NCBI RefSeq assembly: GCF_040049215.1
Contig: NZ_JBDZDN010000004.1
Location: 124,001-188,000, forward strand
Reading direction: 5' to 3'
DNA length: 64,000 bases
Source of the DNA: Mesorhizobium_K sp040049215
GTDB taxonomy: Bacteria > Pseudomonadota > Alphaproteobacteria > Rhizobiales > Rhizobiaceae
The notes under the pieces are model-generated. The model saw nothing but the letters and a program-made list of their open reading frames with translations. It had not been told where the DNA came from and made no database searches. Positions within the stretch are counted from its first letter, which is position 1. Each line of letters starts with the position of its first letter. The position numbers and the translations under genes were made by a program. This document shows, piece after piece, positions 8,938 to 16,563 of this stretch.

Positions 8938-10026
8938 ATGGCGACACTGCAGAACTTCGATGCCGAGATTGCCAAGACCAAGAAGGTCGTGGAGGAGATG
9001 CGCTCCAAGATCGAGCAGTCCGGCAGCGTGCTCGACAAATTCGCCACGACCGACGCCAAGATCGGGGCCTCCGATTTCGACATCGAGAACGCCCGCATCG
9101 AGGACGTGATCCGGCAGCAGAAGGTGATGGAAGGCAACATCGCCGACCTGATCATCGGCCTGGAGGACGCCACCAACGTCTTCGGCGCCGAATTCGAGAA
9201 CATGAAGAGCTTCACCGGCTGGGAAAGCTTCATCGGCATCTTCTCGGCCGAGTCCAAGCAGCGCATGCGCACCGAGCGCGTCCGCAACATGTCGCTCGCA
9301 GGCAATCTGCAGGAGCTCCTGTCGAAGTCCGACACCATCGTCGGCATCCTCAAGGCGCAGAAACAGGTGCTCGAGCAGCGCTACGCGACATCCGAGACCA
9401 GCCTCGGCCAGGTCATCGAGCGCCGCAAGGCGACCATCGAGAACCTCACCGGCGTGCAGAAGCGCATCGAGGAACTGAACCCGATGCTGCTCGACATCGA
9501 AAACAAGATCGCCGCCTCGACCGACCAGACGCAGCGCACTGAGCTCGAGGGCGAGCGCTCCAAGCTCGCCACCGAATACAACGAGAAGCAGGCCAAGGAG
9601 CAGGAACTGCTCGCCGAGAGCCAGACGCTGGAACGCTACACGTCGATGTTCCAGACCTTCGTCGATTCGCTCAACAACCAGATCGCCGCTCAGAACACGC
9701 TGATCAACAAGCTCTCGATCGATACCGAGCAGCGCATCGTGCTCTACAAGGCGCTGGAGGATAGTTTGAAGACGGCGGCCCAACAGGAGGTCGCGCACAA
9801 GATCAACACGCTGGGTTCCAAGGTCGACAACACCGCCGAGGAGACGATGGCCGGCATCGGCGCCGCGGCGCAGAAGCACATCGGCGACCTGCTCGAACTG
9901 CACGAGAAGAACATGGTGTCGACCGCCGACATCCAGCGCCGCAAGAAGCTCGCCGACGAGGCCTTCGCGCGCCGCTTCGACGAGGTGATGCGCAAGCACA
10001 ACGCCTCGGACTACGTGCAGGCTTAA
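8938..10026 (+). CDS. TelA-like coiled-coil protein, first gene of an uncharacterised cluster
   Basis: A 362-residue, highly charged, almost wholly helical soluble protein with long heptad-like stretches (about residues 120-270) and no signal peptide or membrane helix. I recognise no family with certainty. Its order of elements (short globular N-terminus, a lone G-x-F-S/E-S-K block near residue 105, a central coiled coil, then a Q-x-x-x-F-x-x-x-L helix and a terminal helix rich in K and R) recalls TelA/KlaA toxic-anion-resistance proteins, but this is a weak resemblance. The ATG at 8938 follows gggagaa. It begins a plus-strand run of genes, 9 bases before the next start, which suggests it works with them, perhaps as a scaffold for the AAA+ ATPase encoded downstream. 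Confidence 0.8.
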   Translation: MATLQNFDAEIAKTKKVVEEMRSKIEQSGSVLDKFATTDAKIGASDFDIENARIEDVIRQQKVMEGNIADLIIGLEDATNVFGAEFENMKSFTGWESFIGIFSAESKQRMRTERVRNMSLAGNLQELLSKSDTIVGILKAQKQVLEQRYATSETSLGQVIERRKATIENLTGVQKRIEELNPMLLDIENKIAASTDQTQRTELEGERSKLATEYNEKQAKEQELLAESQTLERYTSMFQTFVDSLNNQIAAQNTLINKLSIDTEQRIVLYKALEDSLKTAAQQEVAHKINTLGSKVDNTAEETMAGIGAAAQKHIGDLLELHEKNMVSTADIQRRKKLADEAFARRFDEVMRKHNASDYVQA

Positions 10027-10035
10027 GCGCGCGGC

Positions 10036-11211
10036 GTGACAGACCGCCCGGAACGCTTGCCCATGACCGCGCCGGCCGACGATCCCGCCGTCCGCTATTT
10101 CGACGCCATCGCGGCGGCGCTCAACGGTCTTGGAATTTTCATGCGCGACGACCGCTCGCCGCTCTACCGGCACGGCATCGTCGCCAAGGTGGTTGCCGAA
10201 TACATCGCCCGGCTGGAGGCCTCCTTCGCCTGCTGGCGCAACCGGCTGGGCTTCGTCGACAGCTTCCGCATCTCGCGCGCCGAAAGCGGCTTCCCGGTCT
10301 TCCAGAACCTGCTCGAACTGGAGAACGACCGCCGCCAGGCCGGGCAGCGCCTGGCCAATCTTCCGGCGCCCGACGACCTGCGCGGCGAGATGGCCGATTT
10401 CATCCTGCGCCACAAGGAATTCCCCGCAGCGCTGCAGAAGTCGATGGCCGAACGGCTCTATCTAGAGGACGTCAAGGACGGCGATATCTTCGGCCCGTTC
10501 ACGCTTGCCAAAACCGTCAAGGTCTCGGTCAACCCGAAGACCAACAGGCCATTCTATCTCGTGCACTGGGCGAGCTTCGACGGCACAGCCAACCTGCCTC
10601 TGATCTACATGGCGACGGTCGAGGATTCCTCGGAGGCCATGATCCGCCAGCTTGTCGGCGAGGACGGCAAGCTGAGCGAGAAAGTCGACATACCGCTGCC
10701 CGTCGACGGCCTGCTCAATCCCGAACTCGCGCATCGCTTCGACGATTTCACCGAGAAGAATTCCGCCTACACGCTGTCGCCGGCCACCATCGCCGGCAAT
10801 CTCGACAAGGATTTCGCGACGCTCCACCCCAAGCAGTTGCGGCGCGTCGTGCTCGGGCCGTTCTATTCGGCCGGGATCACCGAGCACAATTCGGCGGTCT
10901 CGGAGGTTCTCTCCAAGGTGCGCAAGGCCGAAAACGCCTGGCTGCTCACCTGGACGGTCCAGGAAATCTATTCCAAGGCCGAGAAGCCCGGCCGCAAGGG
11001 GCTGTTCTCCAGCGAGAAGTCGACCGAGGAGTTCCACATCGACACCGACGACCTCGAAGCCGCGCGACAGGGCGTATCGAGCTACGAGAAGCATGCGCTC
11101 ATCCCGCACGAGGCCTACCAGGCGCTCTACGCGGCCGGCGAGGCGCAAAAAATCTTCCTCGGCTACAAGGTCCACATCCTGTCGAAGGGACAGGTAATTT
11201 CAGATGTATGA
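10036..11211 (+). CDS. Uncharacterised 391-residue protein of the coiled-coil/AAA cluster
   Basis: A soluble protein without signal peptide or membrane helix that I do not recognise. Residues 1-150 look helical; from about 150 a beta-rich region begins (D-I-F-G-P-F-T-L-A-K-T-V-K-V-S-V), and the C-terminus is mixed. The frame opens with GTG at 10036; an ATG at 10063 (residue 10) is an equally good start and would give 382 residues. It follows the coiled-coil gene by nine bases and overlaps the next small gene by eight, so it is part of the same transcript. Base composition matches its neighbours, indicating a resident rather than recently acquired gene. Confidence 0.75.
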   Translation: MTDRPERLPMTAPADDPAVRYFDAIAAALNGLGIFMRDDRSPLYRHGIVAKVVAEYIARLEASFACWRNRLGFVDSFRISRAESGFPVFQNLLELENDRRQAGQRLANLPAPDDLRGEMADFILRHKEFPAALQKSMAERLYLEDVKDGDIFGPFTLAKTVKVSVNPKTNRPFYLVHWASFDGTANLPLIYMATVEDSSEAMIRQLVGEDGKLSEKVDIPLPVDGLLNPELAHRFDDFTEKNSAYTLSPATIAGNLDKDFATLHPKQLRRVVLGPFYSAGITEHNSAVSEVLSKVRKAENAWLLTWTVQEIYSKAEKPGRKGLFSSEKSTEEFHIDTDDLEAARQGVSSYEKHALIPHEAYQALYAAGEAQKIFLGYKVHILSKGQVISDV

Positions 11212-11629
11212 GGGATCACATCTCTCGAAGCCCCGCGGGCTTGCAGGGTACGTCAGTTCAAATCGGGCGACAGCCATTGCCCTGCTGAACCTTGCCGTCT
11301 GGCTGACGGCGATTTTTCTTGATCAGTTCATTCCCGATTCAACAGCTTATTTGATTTCCGGTGCGACCGTCATGTCAGCCGGGCTTGGAGCGGACATTTT
11401 GCCGGACAGGCTTACGGCCAGCTTGCTGCCTGCGATCTCCGGGATAGCCTCGACGGCATTGATCCTGACCGTCTACGCGCACCTGACCGGACTTCGCTTG
11501 GGCATGAAAGTCGGCGGTGTTGGCGACTCCGTTGATGCAATTGCAACATTTACGGCAATCTATCTGTCGGTTCTCTTTCTCGTGTACGCCGTCAATCTGA
11601 CTTCTGGATTTCTCCGTCGTGGCAGCTAA
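11204..11629 (+). CDS. Small multi-pass membrane protein, unknown function
   Basis: A 141-residue hydrophobic protein with three to four predicted membrane helices (around residues 24-40, 47-65, 70-93 and 112-135) and no recognised domain. Its start overlaps the end of the preceding gene by eight bases. Its base composition is visibly less GC-rich than the flanking genes (for example gatttttcttgatcag and acagcttatttgatttcc), suggesting it was acquired separately and slotted into the operon. It may anchor or regulate a cluster component, but nothing in the sequence shows what it does. Confidence 0.65.
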   Translation: MYEGSHLSKPRGLAGYVSSNRATAIALLNLAVWLTAIFLDQFIPDSTAYLISGATVMSAGLGADILPDRLTASLLPAISGIASTALILTVYAHLTGLRLGMKVGGVGDSVDAIATFTAIYLSVLFLVYAVNLTSGFLRRGS

Positions 11630-11647
11630 CCCAACGAGGAGGGGACT

Positions 11648-11728
11648 ATGGACGCAGGCCTGACCATCATCCCTGAGTCCTCGACGCGGCTCACCGGCAT
11701 GGGCCGGGCGGCGGAGCCCTCGCCATGA
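11648..11728 (+). pseudogene. 26-codon remnant or leader repeating the ATPase N-terminus
   Basis: A strong ribosome site (gaggagggg) precedes an ATG at 11648 that opens a 26-codon frame starting MDAGLTIIPES and ending in a TGA that overlaps the fic ATG by four bases (ATGA). The AAA+ ATPase at 12507 begins MDTGLTTIPEA, so the first ten codons of the two frames are clearly homologous at DNA level too. The simplest reading is that fic arrived at the ATPase start and left a copy of that start upstream. The remnant now probably serves as a translated leader that couples fic to the operon. Confidence 0.7.
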
Positions 11729-12504
11729 CGCTCGCCGATGTCGTGCTCGCCAAGAAGTGGGAAATCGACGCCCTGCGCGTCGGCCTGAAGCCGGACGCGC
11801 TTGACAGTCTCGACCGCGCCCAGCGCATCGACATCACCTTCACCTCAAACGCCATCGAGGGAAACACGCTGACGGCGGGCGAGACGGCGCTCATCCTCGA
11901 AAAAGGCATCACCGTCAGCGGCAAGCCGCTCAAGGACCATCTCGAAGCGGTCGACCACGCGAAGGCGCTTGCTTGGGCGCTGGAGATTGGACGGCAGAAG
12001 GAAACGCCGATCCGGGAAGCAGACGTGCGCAGTCTGCACAGGCTGGCGACGGCGCAGTCCGCTCCGGGCATCGCCGGCCGCTATGCCGATCGGCCGCGCT
12101 TCGTGAACACGGATAGAGGCGTCTTCAATTTTCCCGCGCCGATAGAGGTGCCCGCGCTCGTCGCGATGTTCTGCGACTGGCTGGCGAAGGCGCCGGACGA
12201 ACCCGCTTCGGCCTTCGAGGCCCATCTGAGGCTGGTCGGCATCCATCCGTTCAACGACGGCAATGGCCGGGCTGCCCGCCTTCTGATGAATCTGATCCTG
12301 GCTCGTGCCGGTTATCCGCCCATCGCGGTTCGTCCGGAAGATCGGCCGGCCTACATCGCAGCGCTCGCAGTGGCACAAGGGGACGCTGGCGATGCCGACT
12401 TCATGGATCTGCTGTTCCGCAGGCTCGACCAGACGCTGGACATTTATCTCGCCGCCGCCCGCCAGGCACGGGACACCCCTGCCCCCGACCCGACAAGGAC
12501 GTGA
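11725..12504 (+). CDS. Fic family protein (probable AMP transferase), self-inhibited class II
   Basis: Fic proteins transfer AMP (or another nucleotide part) to hydroxyl side chains of targets. The 259-residue protein has the full catalytic loop HPFNDGNGR at residues 174-182, with H174 as the base, and an N-terminal inhibitory motif S-N-A-I-E-G at residues 41-46 that fits S/T-x-x-x-E-G/N; E45 would block the active site (class II arrangement). The start overlaps the 26-codon frame by ATGA, and the stop overlaps a GTG upstream of the ATPase ATG, so translation is tightly chained. It interrupts an otherwise regular operon, and the ATPase or other cluster proteins are reasonable candidate targets, though this is only inference. 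Confidence 0.9.
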   Translation: MTLADVVLAKKWEIDALRVGLKPDALDSLDRAQRIDITFTSNAIEGNTLTAGETALILEKGITVSGKPLKDHLEAVDHAKALAWALEIGRQKETPIREADVRSLHRLATAQSAPGIAGRYADRPRFVNTDRGVFNFPAPIEVPALVAMFCDWLAKAPDEPASAFEAHLRLVGIHPFNDGNGRAARLLMNLILARAGYPPIAVRPEDRPAYIAALAVAQGDAGDADFMDLLFRRLDQTLDIYLAAARQARDTPAPDPTRT

Positions 12505-12506
12505 TC

Positions 12507-14417
12507 ATGGACACCGGCCTGACCACCATCCCCGAAGCCGATATCGAAAAGCACCGCGCAACCGCGCAGTCGATGATCACCCGCATCGTCGTGCTGGAGG
12601 ATACGTCCGGCCAGTCCTCGACGCCGCTCGCCGGCACCGGACGCCGCTTCGTCTCGACCGTCCAGGCTGGCTCCGTGCGCAAGACGCGCGAGGTCGAGCT
12701 GTCGAAGACCGTCGCGTCGGTTCGCCCCGACGATCAGCTGCTGTCGATCCCGCAGCACACGCTGCTCTACCGCGCGCGGCGCGGCATCGCCATCGCGCTG
12801 GCCGTATCGGACGTCTTTGCCCGCGCCGGCGAGCTCGAAAGCCTGCACGCCAAGAACGCCCGCGCGCCGCTCGAAGGCGACGATGCCACGCGCTTCCGCA
12901 AACTGCTCTCGGCCTCGGCCTATGTCTCTGCCTTCTCCTTCGCCTCCTACCTTCTGCAGTTGATCGACGCTGACGGCGAAGCGCCCAACGACGTGCGCGA
13001 GCCGGATTTCCTGTTCGACACGCCGCAGGACGCGCTGAAGTCGATGATTGCAGGCCTCGACGGCGCGCTTGCCGGAACCACGGCCGACGCGGACCTCGCC
13101 CTGCGCGCCCGCACCTTCGCCCGCGCCGCGATAGAAGGGCTGCTGACGCGAAAGGGCCGTTTCGACGGTCTGGGCAGCTTCGAGGACGCGCATATCCGCA
13201 TCGACGCCGACGATTTTACGCTCGACGGCTTCGACGTAGCGCCCGGCAAGCGTTCGAAGCCGCTGGTGATGACCTTCAAGAAGCCGGACGAAGTCGTCGG
13301 CAACCACATCGCCAAATACCAGTCGGTCAAGCTCGCCAAGATGCTGATGGCCTACGATTTCGACCGCCAGATGAATCCCTTCGTCGAACTCGGCGGCTTC
13401 CTGTTCACCTTCATCGGCGACGGCGCGCCCGGCACCGGCAAGACGACGCTGATCCAGATGATCGCCGGCCTCGTCAGCGGCTACGCCCAGGTCGCCGGTT
13501 ATCCCTTCCACTACGAGAATTTCGGCGTCGACCAGATCTCGTCCTACCAGGGCAAATCAGGCCAGAACTGCCGCGCCTTCATCGACAACGTGCTCAATCC
13601 GCGCGCCATCGGCTTCGGCACCGTCGACGACATCGACCAGGTGGCGGCCAAGCGTTCCGACGACCGCGCCTCGGCCGGCCAGCAGGAGATCACCGGCGTG
13701 CTGATGGACGCCTTCGGCGGCGCCTCGACTGTCGTGCGCGGCAACTCGACCTTCGGCATGTTCTCCAACTATCCGGAGAATGTCGACGACGCGCTGCGCC
13801 AGCGCGCCGGCGCCCGCTGGCTGGTCGACGGGCCGCAAACCCGCGACGACTACATCGACATTTTTGTCCTTCTCGCCGGCAAGAACCACAAGATCGAACT
13901 CGGCGACCACAAGCTGTACGCCGCGCAGGAGATCCAGCGGGCGGTGAGCGATACCTACGAGAGCCACTCAAAGCCGCACGAGGAGGGGCTGAGCAAGGTC
14001 TACGAGCGTTTCATGAAAGAGAAGGGCCAGCCTAGGACCATGGCCGACGTCGGCGCCTATCTTCACATGATCAAGGAGGCCGAGCCGCGCTTCACCGGCC
14101 GCGCCATCAAGAACGTCACCGACGCCATCAAGATGCGCGCCATGGACATCGAACTGCCCGACGACTGGTTCGAGAAGCCCGAAGCCTTCATGCACAAGCC
14201 CTATGACGACAAGAAAGCGATGATCGAGGACCTGCGCGGGCCGTTCGACATGGACATGGTGATGCAGGAGATCAACCGCTACGCCGACAGCGAGTTCCGC
14301 TACTCCGACCGCTCCGACGACGCGGCGGTGAACAAGCTGCTGCGCGACGCGAGGCTGCGCGAGCGCGCGGCGCGGGAGATGGAGGAGCTGAAGAAGAAGG
14401 GGCTGTGGAATGCGTGA
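12507..14417 (+). CDS. AAA+ ATPase, core enzyme of the uncharacterised cluster
   Basis: A 636-residue protein with one AAA+ module in its second half. Walker A is GAPGTGKTT at residues 306-314; Walker B is in G-T-V-D-D-I-D-Q with D374-D375; a sensor/arginine-finger region A-L-R-Q-R-A-G-A-R-W lies near residue 430. The N-terminal 300 residues are helical and not recognised, and the C-terminus ends in charged helices. The ATG at 12507 is preferred over the GTG at 12501, because a homologous start is repeated upstream of fic. No membrane segment is present. The neighbours (coiled-coil protein, membrane-anchored DUF2333 protein) suggest a remodelling machine acting near the inner membrane. Confidence 0.85.
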   Translation: MDTGLTTIPEADIEKHRATAQSMITRIVVLEDTSGQSSTPLAGTGRRFVSTVQAGSVRKTREVELSKTVASVRPDDQLLSIPQHTLLYRARRGIAIALAVSDVFARAGELESLHAKNARAPLEGDDATRFRKLLSASAYVSAFSFASYLLQLIDADGEAPNDVREPDFLFDTPQDALKSMIAGLDGALAGTTADADLALRARTFARAAIEGLLTRKGRFDGLGSFEDAHIRIDADDFTLDGFDVAPGKRSKPLVMTFKKPDEVVGNHIAKYQSVKLAKMLMAYDFDRQMNPFVELGGFLFTFIGDGAPGTGKTTLIQMIAGLVSGYAQVAGYPFHYENFGVDQISSYQGKSGQNCRAFIDNVLNPRAIGFGTVDDIDQVAAKRSDDRASAGQQEITGVLMDAFGGASTVVRGNSTFGMFSNYPENVDDALRQRAGARWLVDGPQTRDDYIDIFVLLAGKNHKIELGDHKLYAAQEIQRAVSDTYESHSKPHEEGLSKVYERFMKEKGQPRTMADVGAYLHMIKEAEPRFTGRAIKNVTDAIKMRAMDIELPDDWFEKPEAFMHKPYDDKKAMIEDLRGPFDMDMVMQEINRYADSEFRYSDRSDDAAVNKLLRDARLRERAAREMEELKKKGLWNA

Positions 14418-14464
14418 GGCAGGCCGCGACGCTGGCAGCCCCGTCTCCCCCGAAGCTCTGTGCT

Positions 14465-14630
14465 GCCCCTCACCCTTACCCTCTCCCAGTGAAAAACGGG
14501 GAGAGGGGTTCGCCAGCGTCGATCTCGCGCCTTTCGCCCTTGCCGCCTGGCAGAAAAGGCGGTGGGTGCCGCGCGGTGATGACGTCCCCCTCTCCCCGTT
14601 TTTCACGGGGAGAGGGTAAGGGTGAGGGGC
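14465..14630 (+). repeat. 166-bp palindromic element, copy 1
   Basis: Perfect 23-bp terminal inverted repeats (14465-14487 and 14608-14630) flank a variable centre. A second copy of identical length and orientation lies at 15062-15227. This element ends six bases before the DUF559 ATG, and its final gagggg block supplies that gene's ribosome site. Confidence 0.9.
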
Positions 14631-14636
14631 GGCGCC

Positions 14637-15050
14637 ATGCGCGGACCACAGACTGCACGCACCAATCGCGCCCGTTCGTTGCGCAAGGCCGACAACGACG
14701 CGGAACGCGCGCTGTGGTCGACCCTTCAGAACCGTCAGTTGAACGGCGCAAAGTTCACGCGCCAATTCTCGATCGGTCCCTACTTTGCCGACTTTGCTTG
14801 TCGAGAAGAACGCCTCGTCATTGAATTGGATGGCAGCCAGCATGCAGACAGCGACTATGATCGCAGGCGTGATCAATTCATGGTCGGTGAGGGCTGGTCC
14901 GTCCTGCGGTTCTGGAATATCGACGCGCTGAAAGAGCTGGACGCCGTGGTTGATACCATACTTGCCGCGCTGGACCGACGCCTCGACCCCGTCGTTGCGC
15001 CGGATTTGCGGTTCACAGCCGCGGCAAACTATAGGGAGACCATCAATTGA
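14637..15050 (+). CDS. DUF559 protein, Vsr/endonuclease-like fold
   Basis: A 137-residue protein of the DUF559 family, which is related in fold to the very-short-patch repair endonuclease. Visible family blocks are A-R-S-L-R-K near residue 12, E-R-A-L-W near 23, F-x-R-Q-F-S-I-G-P-Y near 40-49, and the likely active site D-F-A-C with V-I-E-L-D-G-S-Q-H near 52-70, then V-L-R-F-W-N. I prefer the ATG at 14637, because an upstream GTG at 14622 lies inside the repeat. The gene is bracketed exactly by two 166-bp palindromic elements, which marks it as a likely mobile cassette inserted between the ATPase gene and the next cluster gene. Its nuclease activity is not proven by sequence alone. Confidence 0.87.
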   Translation: MRGPQTARTNRARSLRKADNDAERALWSTLQNRQLNGAKFTRQFSIGPYFADFACREERLVIELDGSQHADSDYDRRRDQFMVGEGWSVLRFWNIDALKELDAVVDTILAALDRRLDPVVAPDLRFTAAANYRETIN

Positions 15051-15061
15051 TGCTCCGTGCC

Positions 15062-15227
15062 GCCCCTCACCCTTACCCTCTCCCCGTGAAGAACGGGGAG
15101 AGGGGTTCGCGAGCGTCGAGCTCGTATCCCTCGCACTTACTGCCTGGCAGAAAGGGCGACGAGCGAAGCTCAAGGAAGACGCCACTCTCTCCCCGTTCTT
15201 CACGGGGAGAGGGTAAGGGTGAGGGGC
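15062..15227 (+). repeat. 166-bp palindromic element, copy 2
   Basis: Same length, orientation and 23-bp terminal inverted repeats as copy 1 at 14465-14630; the interiors are related but diverged. It begins 11 bases after the DUF559 stop and ends ten bases before the next ATG, whose ribosome site (gagggg) is the end of the repeat itself. Confidence 0.9.
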
Positions 15228-15237
15228 AAATCTGACC

Positions 15238-16524
15238 ATGAACCTCCTGCGCGACAACGAGCTCATCTACGGCCGCCTGCTGCCTGTCGAGGAGCCGCAT
15301 CTCATCGACCGCTACAACAAGGCGCTGACCGCGTTCGGCCTGAAGCCGACGCAGCTCAAATCCTTCGAGATCGATCGCACCGGCTTCTCGCCTGAGATCG
15401 CGGAGGAACTCGGCGACTACCAGTATCTCGACCCCAACGAGGTCAACCGCCGTTTCATCATCCTGACCCCCTCGCAGCAGGACCTGCCGGTCGTCCACAC
15501 CGCCTTCTCCAACACCTCGCAGCTGGTCTACGAATTCTTCCAGAAGAACGCGCGCGCCATCGATGCCCTCACCATCAAGGACGTGATCTACGGCGAGATC
15601 GAGGATTCCGTCTCCAGGGTCGAGGACATCGAGGACCTTCTCTCCATCAACCAGGTCGAGTTCCGCGTGCTGTCGGCCGAGGACGTGCTCGGCAAGGCCT
15701 CCGAGCTTGGCCGCCTCGTCGACCGCCTCAAGCAGGAACCCGACGCCTGGCGCGACGACCGCATGCTGAACCGCATGGTCGAGCTGGCGAAGGTCACCGG
15801 CGATATCCGCGAGAACGCGCTGGTGCCGGACCAGGTGATCTTCCGCCACAACGCCTACTGGACCAGCCACTTCGGCGGCCTCTATGTCTTTGTCGATCCT
15901 GACATGACCACCGTGATCTCCGATCCGACGGCGCCGGGCTTTCGCCGCTCCCGGCCCTGGCAGGTGAGCTATCTGTCGATCCACGACGCCGACCGCGTGT
16001 TCCGCTTCCTCGCCTCCACCGGCCGCATCGAACTGCCCCGCGCCTCGTGGCTGGAGACCTCGGGCTACCTCGAGCATCGCGCCGAGATGACGATCAGGAG
16101 CCTGATCCGCGACGCCGAGCCCAAGCGCGACCTCAGGCAGGCAGACAAGGTCTGGCTTCAGACATGGATCCATTCCAATGCAAGCCTCATCGCCAGCGAG
16201 GGCGCCTTCCCCTTCCTCAACGCAGCCAAGCGCGAGATCGCCCAGTACGGCCAGCTGAAGCTCGATGAGATCTTCCCGCTGCACCGGTTCCTGGTCGTGC
16301 GCGCCAAGCCCGACCATCCGGATGCCTGGCTGACCAACCGGCTGATCTCGGACTTCGTGCCGTCGGACTTCGTCTCGCGCTACATCTTCAACAAGCAGGG
16401 CTTCTACGGGGACTACGAGGGCTGGCCCGAACTCTGGCGCGCTCATGTTGTGGACACGCTGAAAACCACATATCTGAAGGACGAGGCGGGTTTTCGCGCG
16501 CGCCTCTACGGGCTGGTCGACTAG
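15238..16524 (+). CDS. Uncharacterised 428-residue protein of the AAA cluster
   Basis: A soluble protein with no signal peptide or membrane helix that I cannot place in a named family with confidence. It starts MNLLRDNELIYGRLLPV, has a hydrophobic beta-rich stretch near residues 190-240 (F-R-H-N-A-Y-W-T-S-H-F-G-G-L-Y-V-F-V-D-P), and a C-terminal region rich in aromatic residues (Y-I-F-N-K-Q-G-F-Y-G-D-Y). Its base composition matches the ATPase gene. Before the DUF559 cassette was inserted it would have followed the ATPase gene closely, so it is likely a dedicated partner of that ATPase. It ends 39 bases before the DUF2333 gene. Confidence 0.78.
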   Translation: MNLLRDNELIYGRLLPVEEPHLIDRYNKALTAFGLKPTQLKSFEIDRTGFSPEIAEELGDYQYLDPNEVNRRFIILTPSQQDLPVVHTAFSNTSQLVYEFFQKNARAIDALTIKDVIYGEIEDSVSRVEDIEDLLSINQVEFRVLSAEDVLGKASELGRLVDRLKQEPDAWRDDRMLNRMVELAKVTGDIRENALVPDQVIFRHNAYWTSHFGGLYVFVDPDMTTVISDPTAPGFRRSRPWQVSYLSIHDADRVFRFLASTGRIELPRASWLETSGYLEHRAEMTIRSLIRDAEPKRDLRQADKVWLQTWIHSNASLIASEGAFPFLNAAKREIAQYGQLKLDEIFPLHRFLVVRAKPDHPDAWLTNRLISDFVPSDFVSRYIFNKQGFYGDYEGWPELWRAHVVDTLKTTYLKDEAGFRARLYGLVD

Positions 16525-16563
16525 GATCGCCCGGAACACGTCCGGGAACGAAGGGATGCCCGC

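Noticed and set aside
8629..10413. Minus-strand extension of choX to base 10413
   Set aside because: The extension is antisense to the coiled-coil gene and precedes the real signal peptide; the ATG at 8628 has a strong ribosome site.
14465..15227. CRISPR array
   Set aside because: There are only two repeats, they are long palindromes and enclose a gene rather than spacers; no cas genes are seen.
13968..15266. Minus-strand frame of 432 codons spanning the DUF559 cassette
   Set aside because: It crosses both palindromic repeats and is antisense to the ATPase and DUF559 genes.
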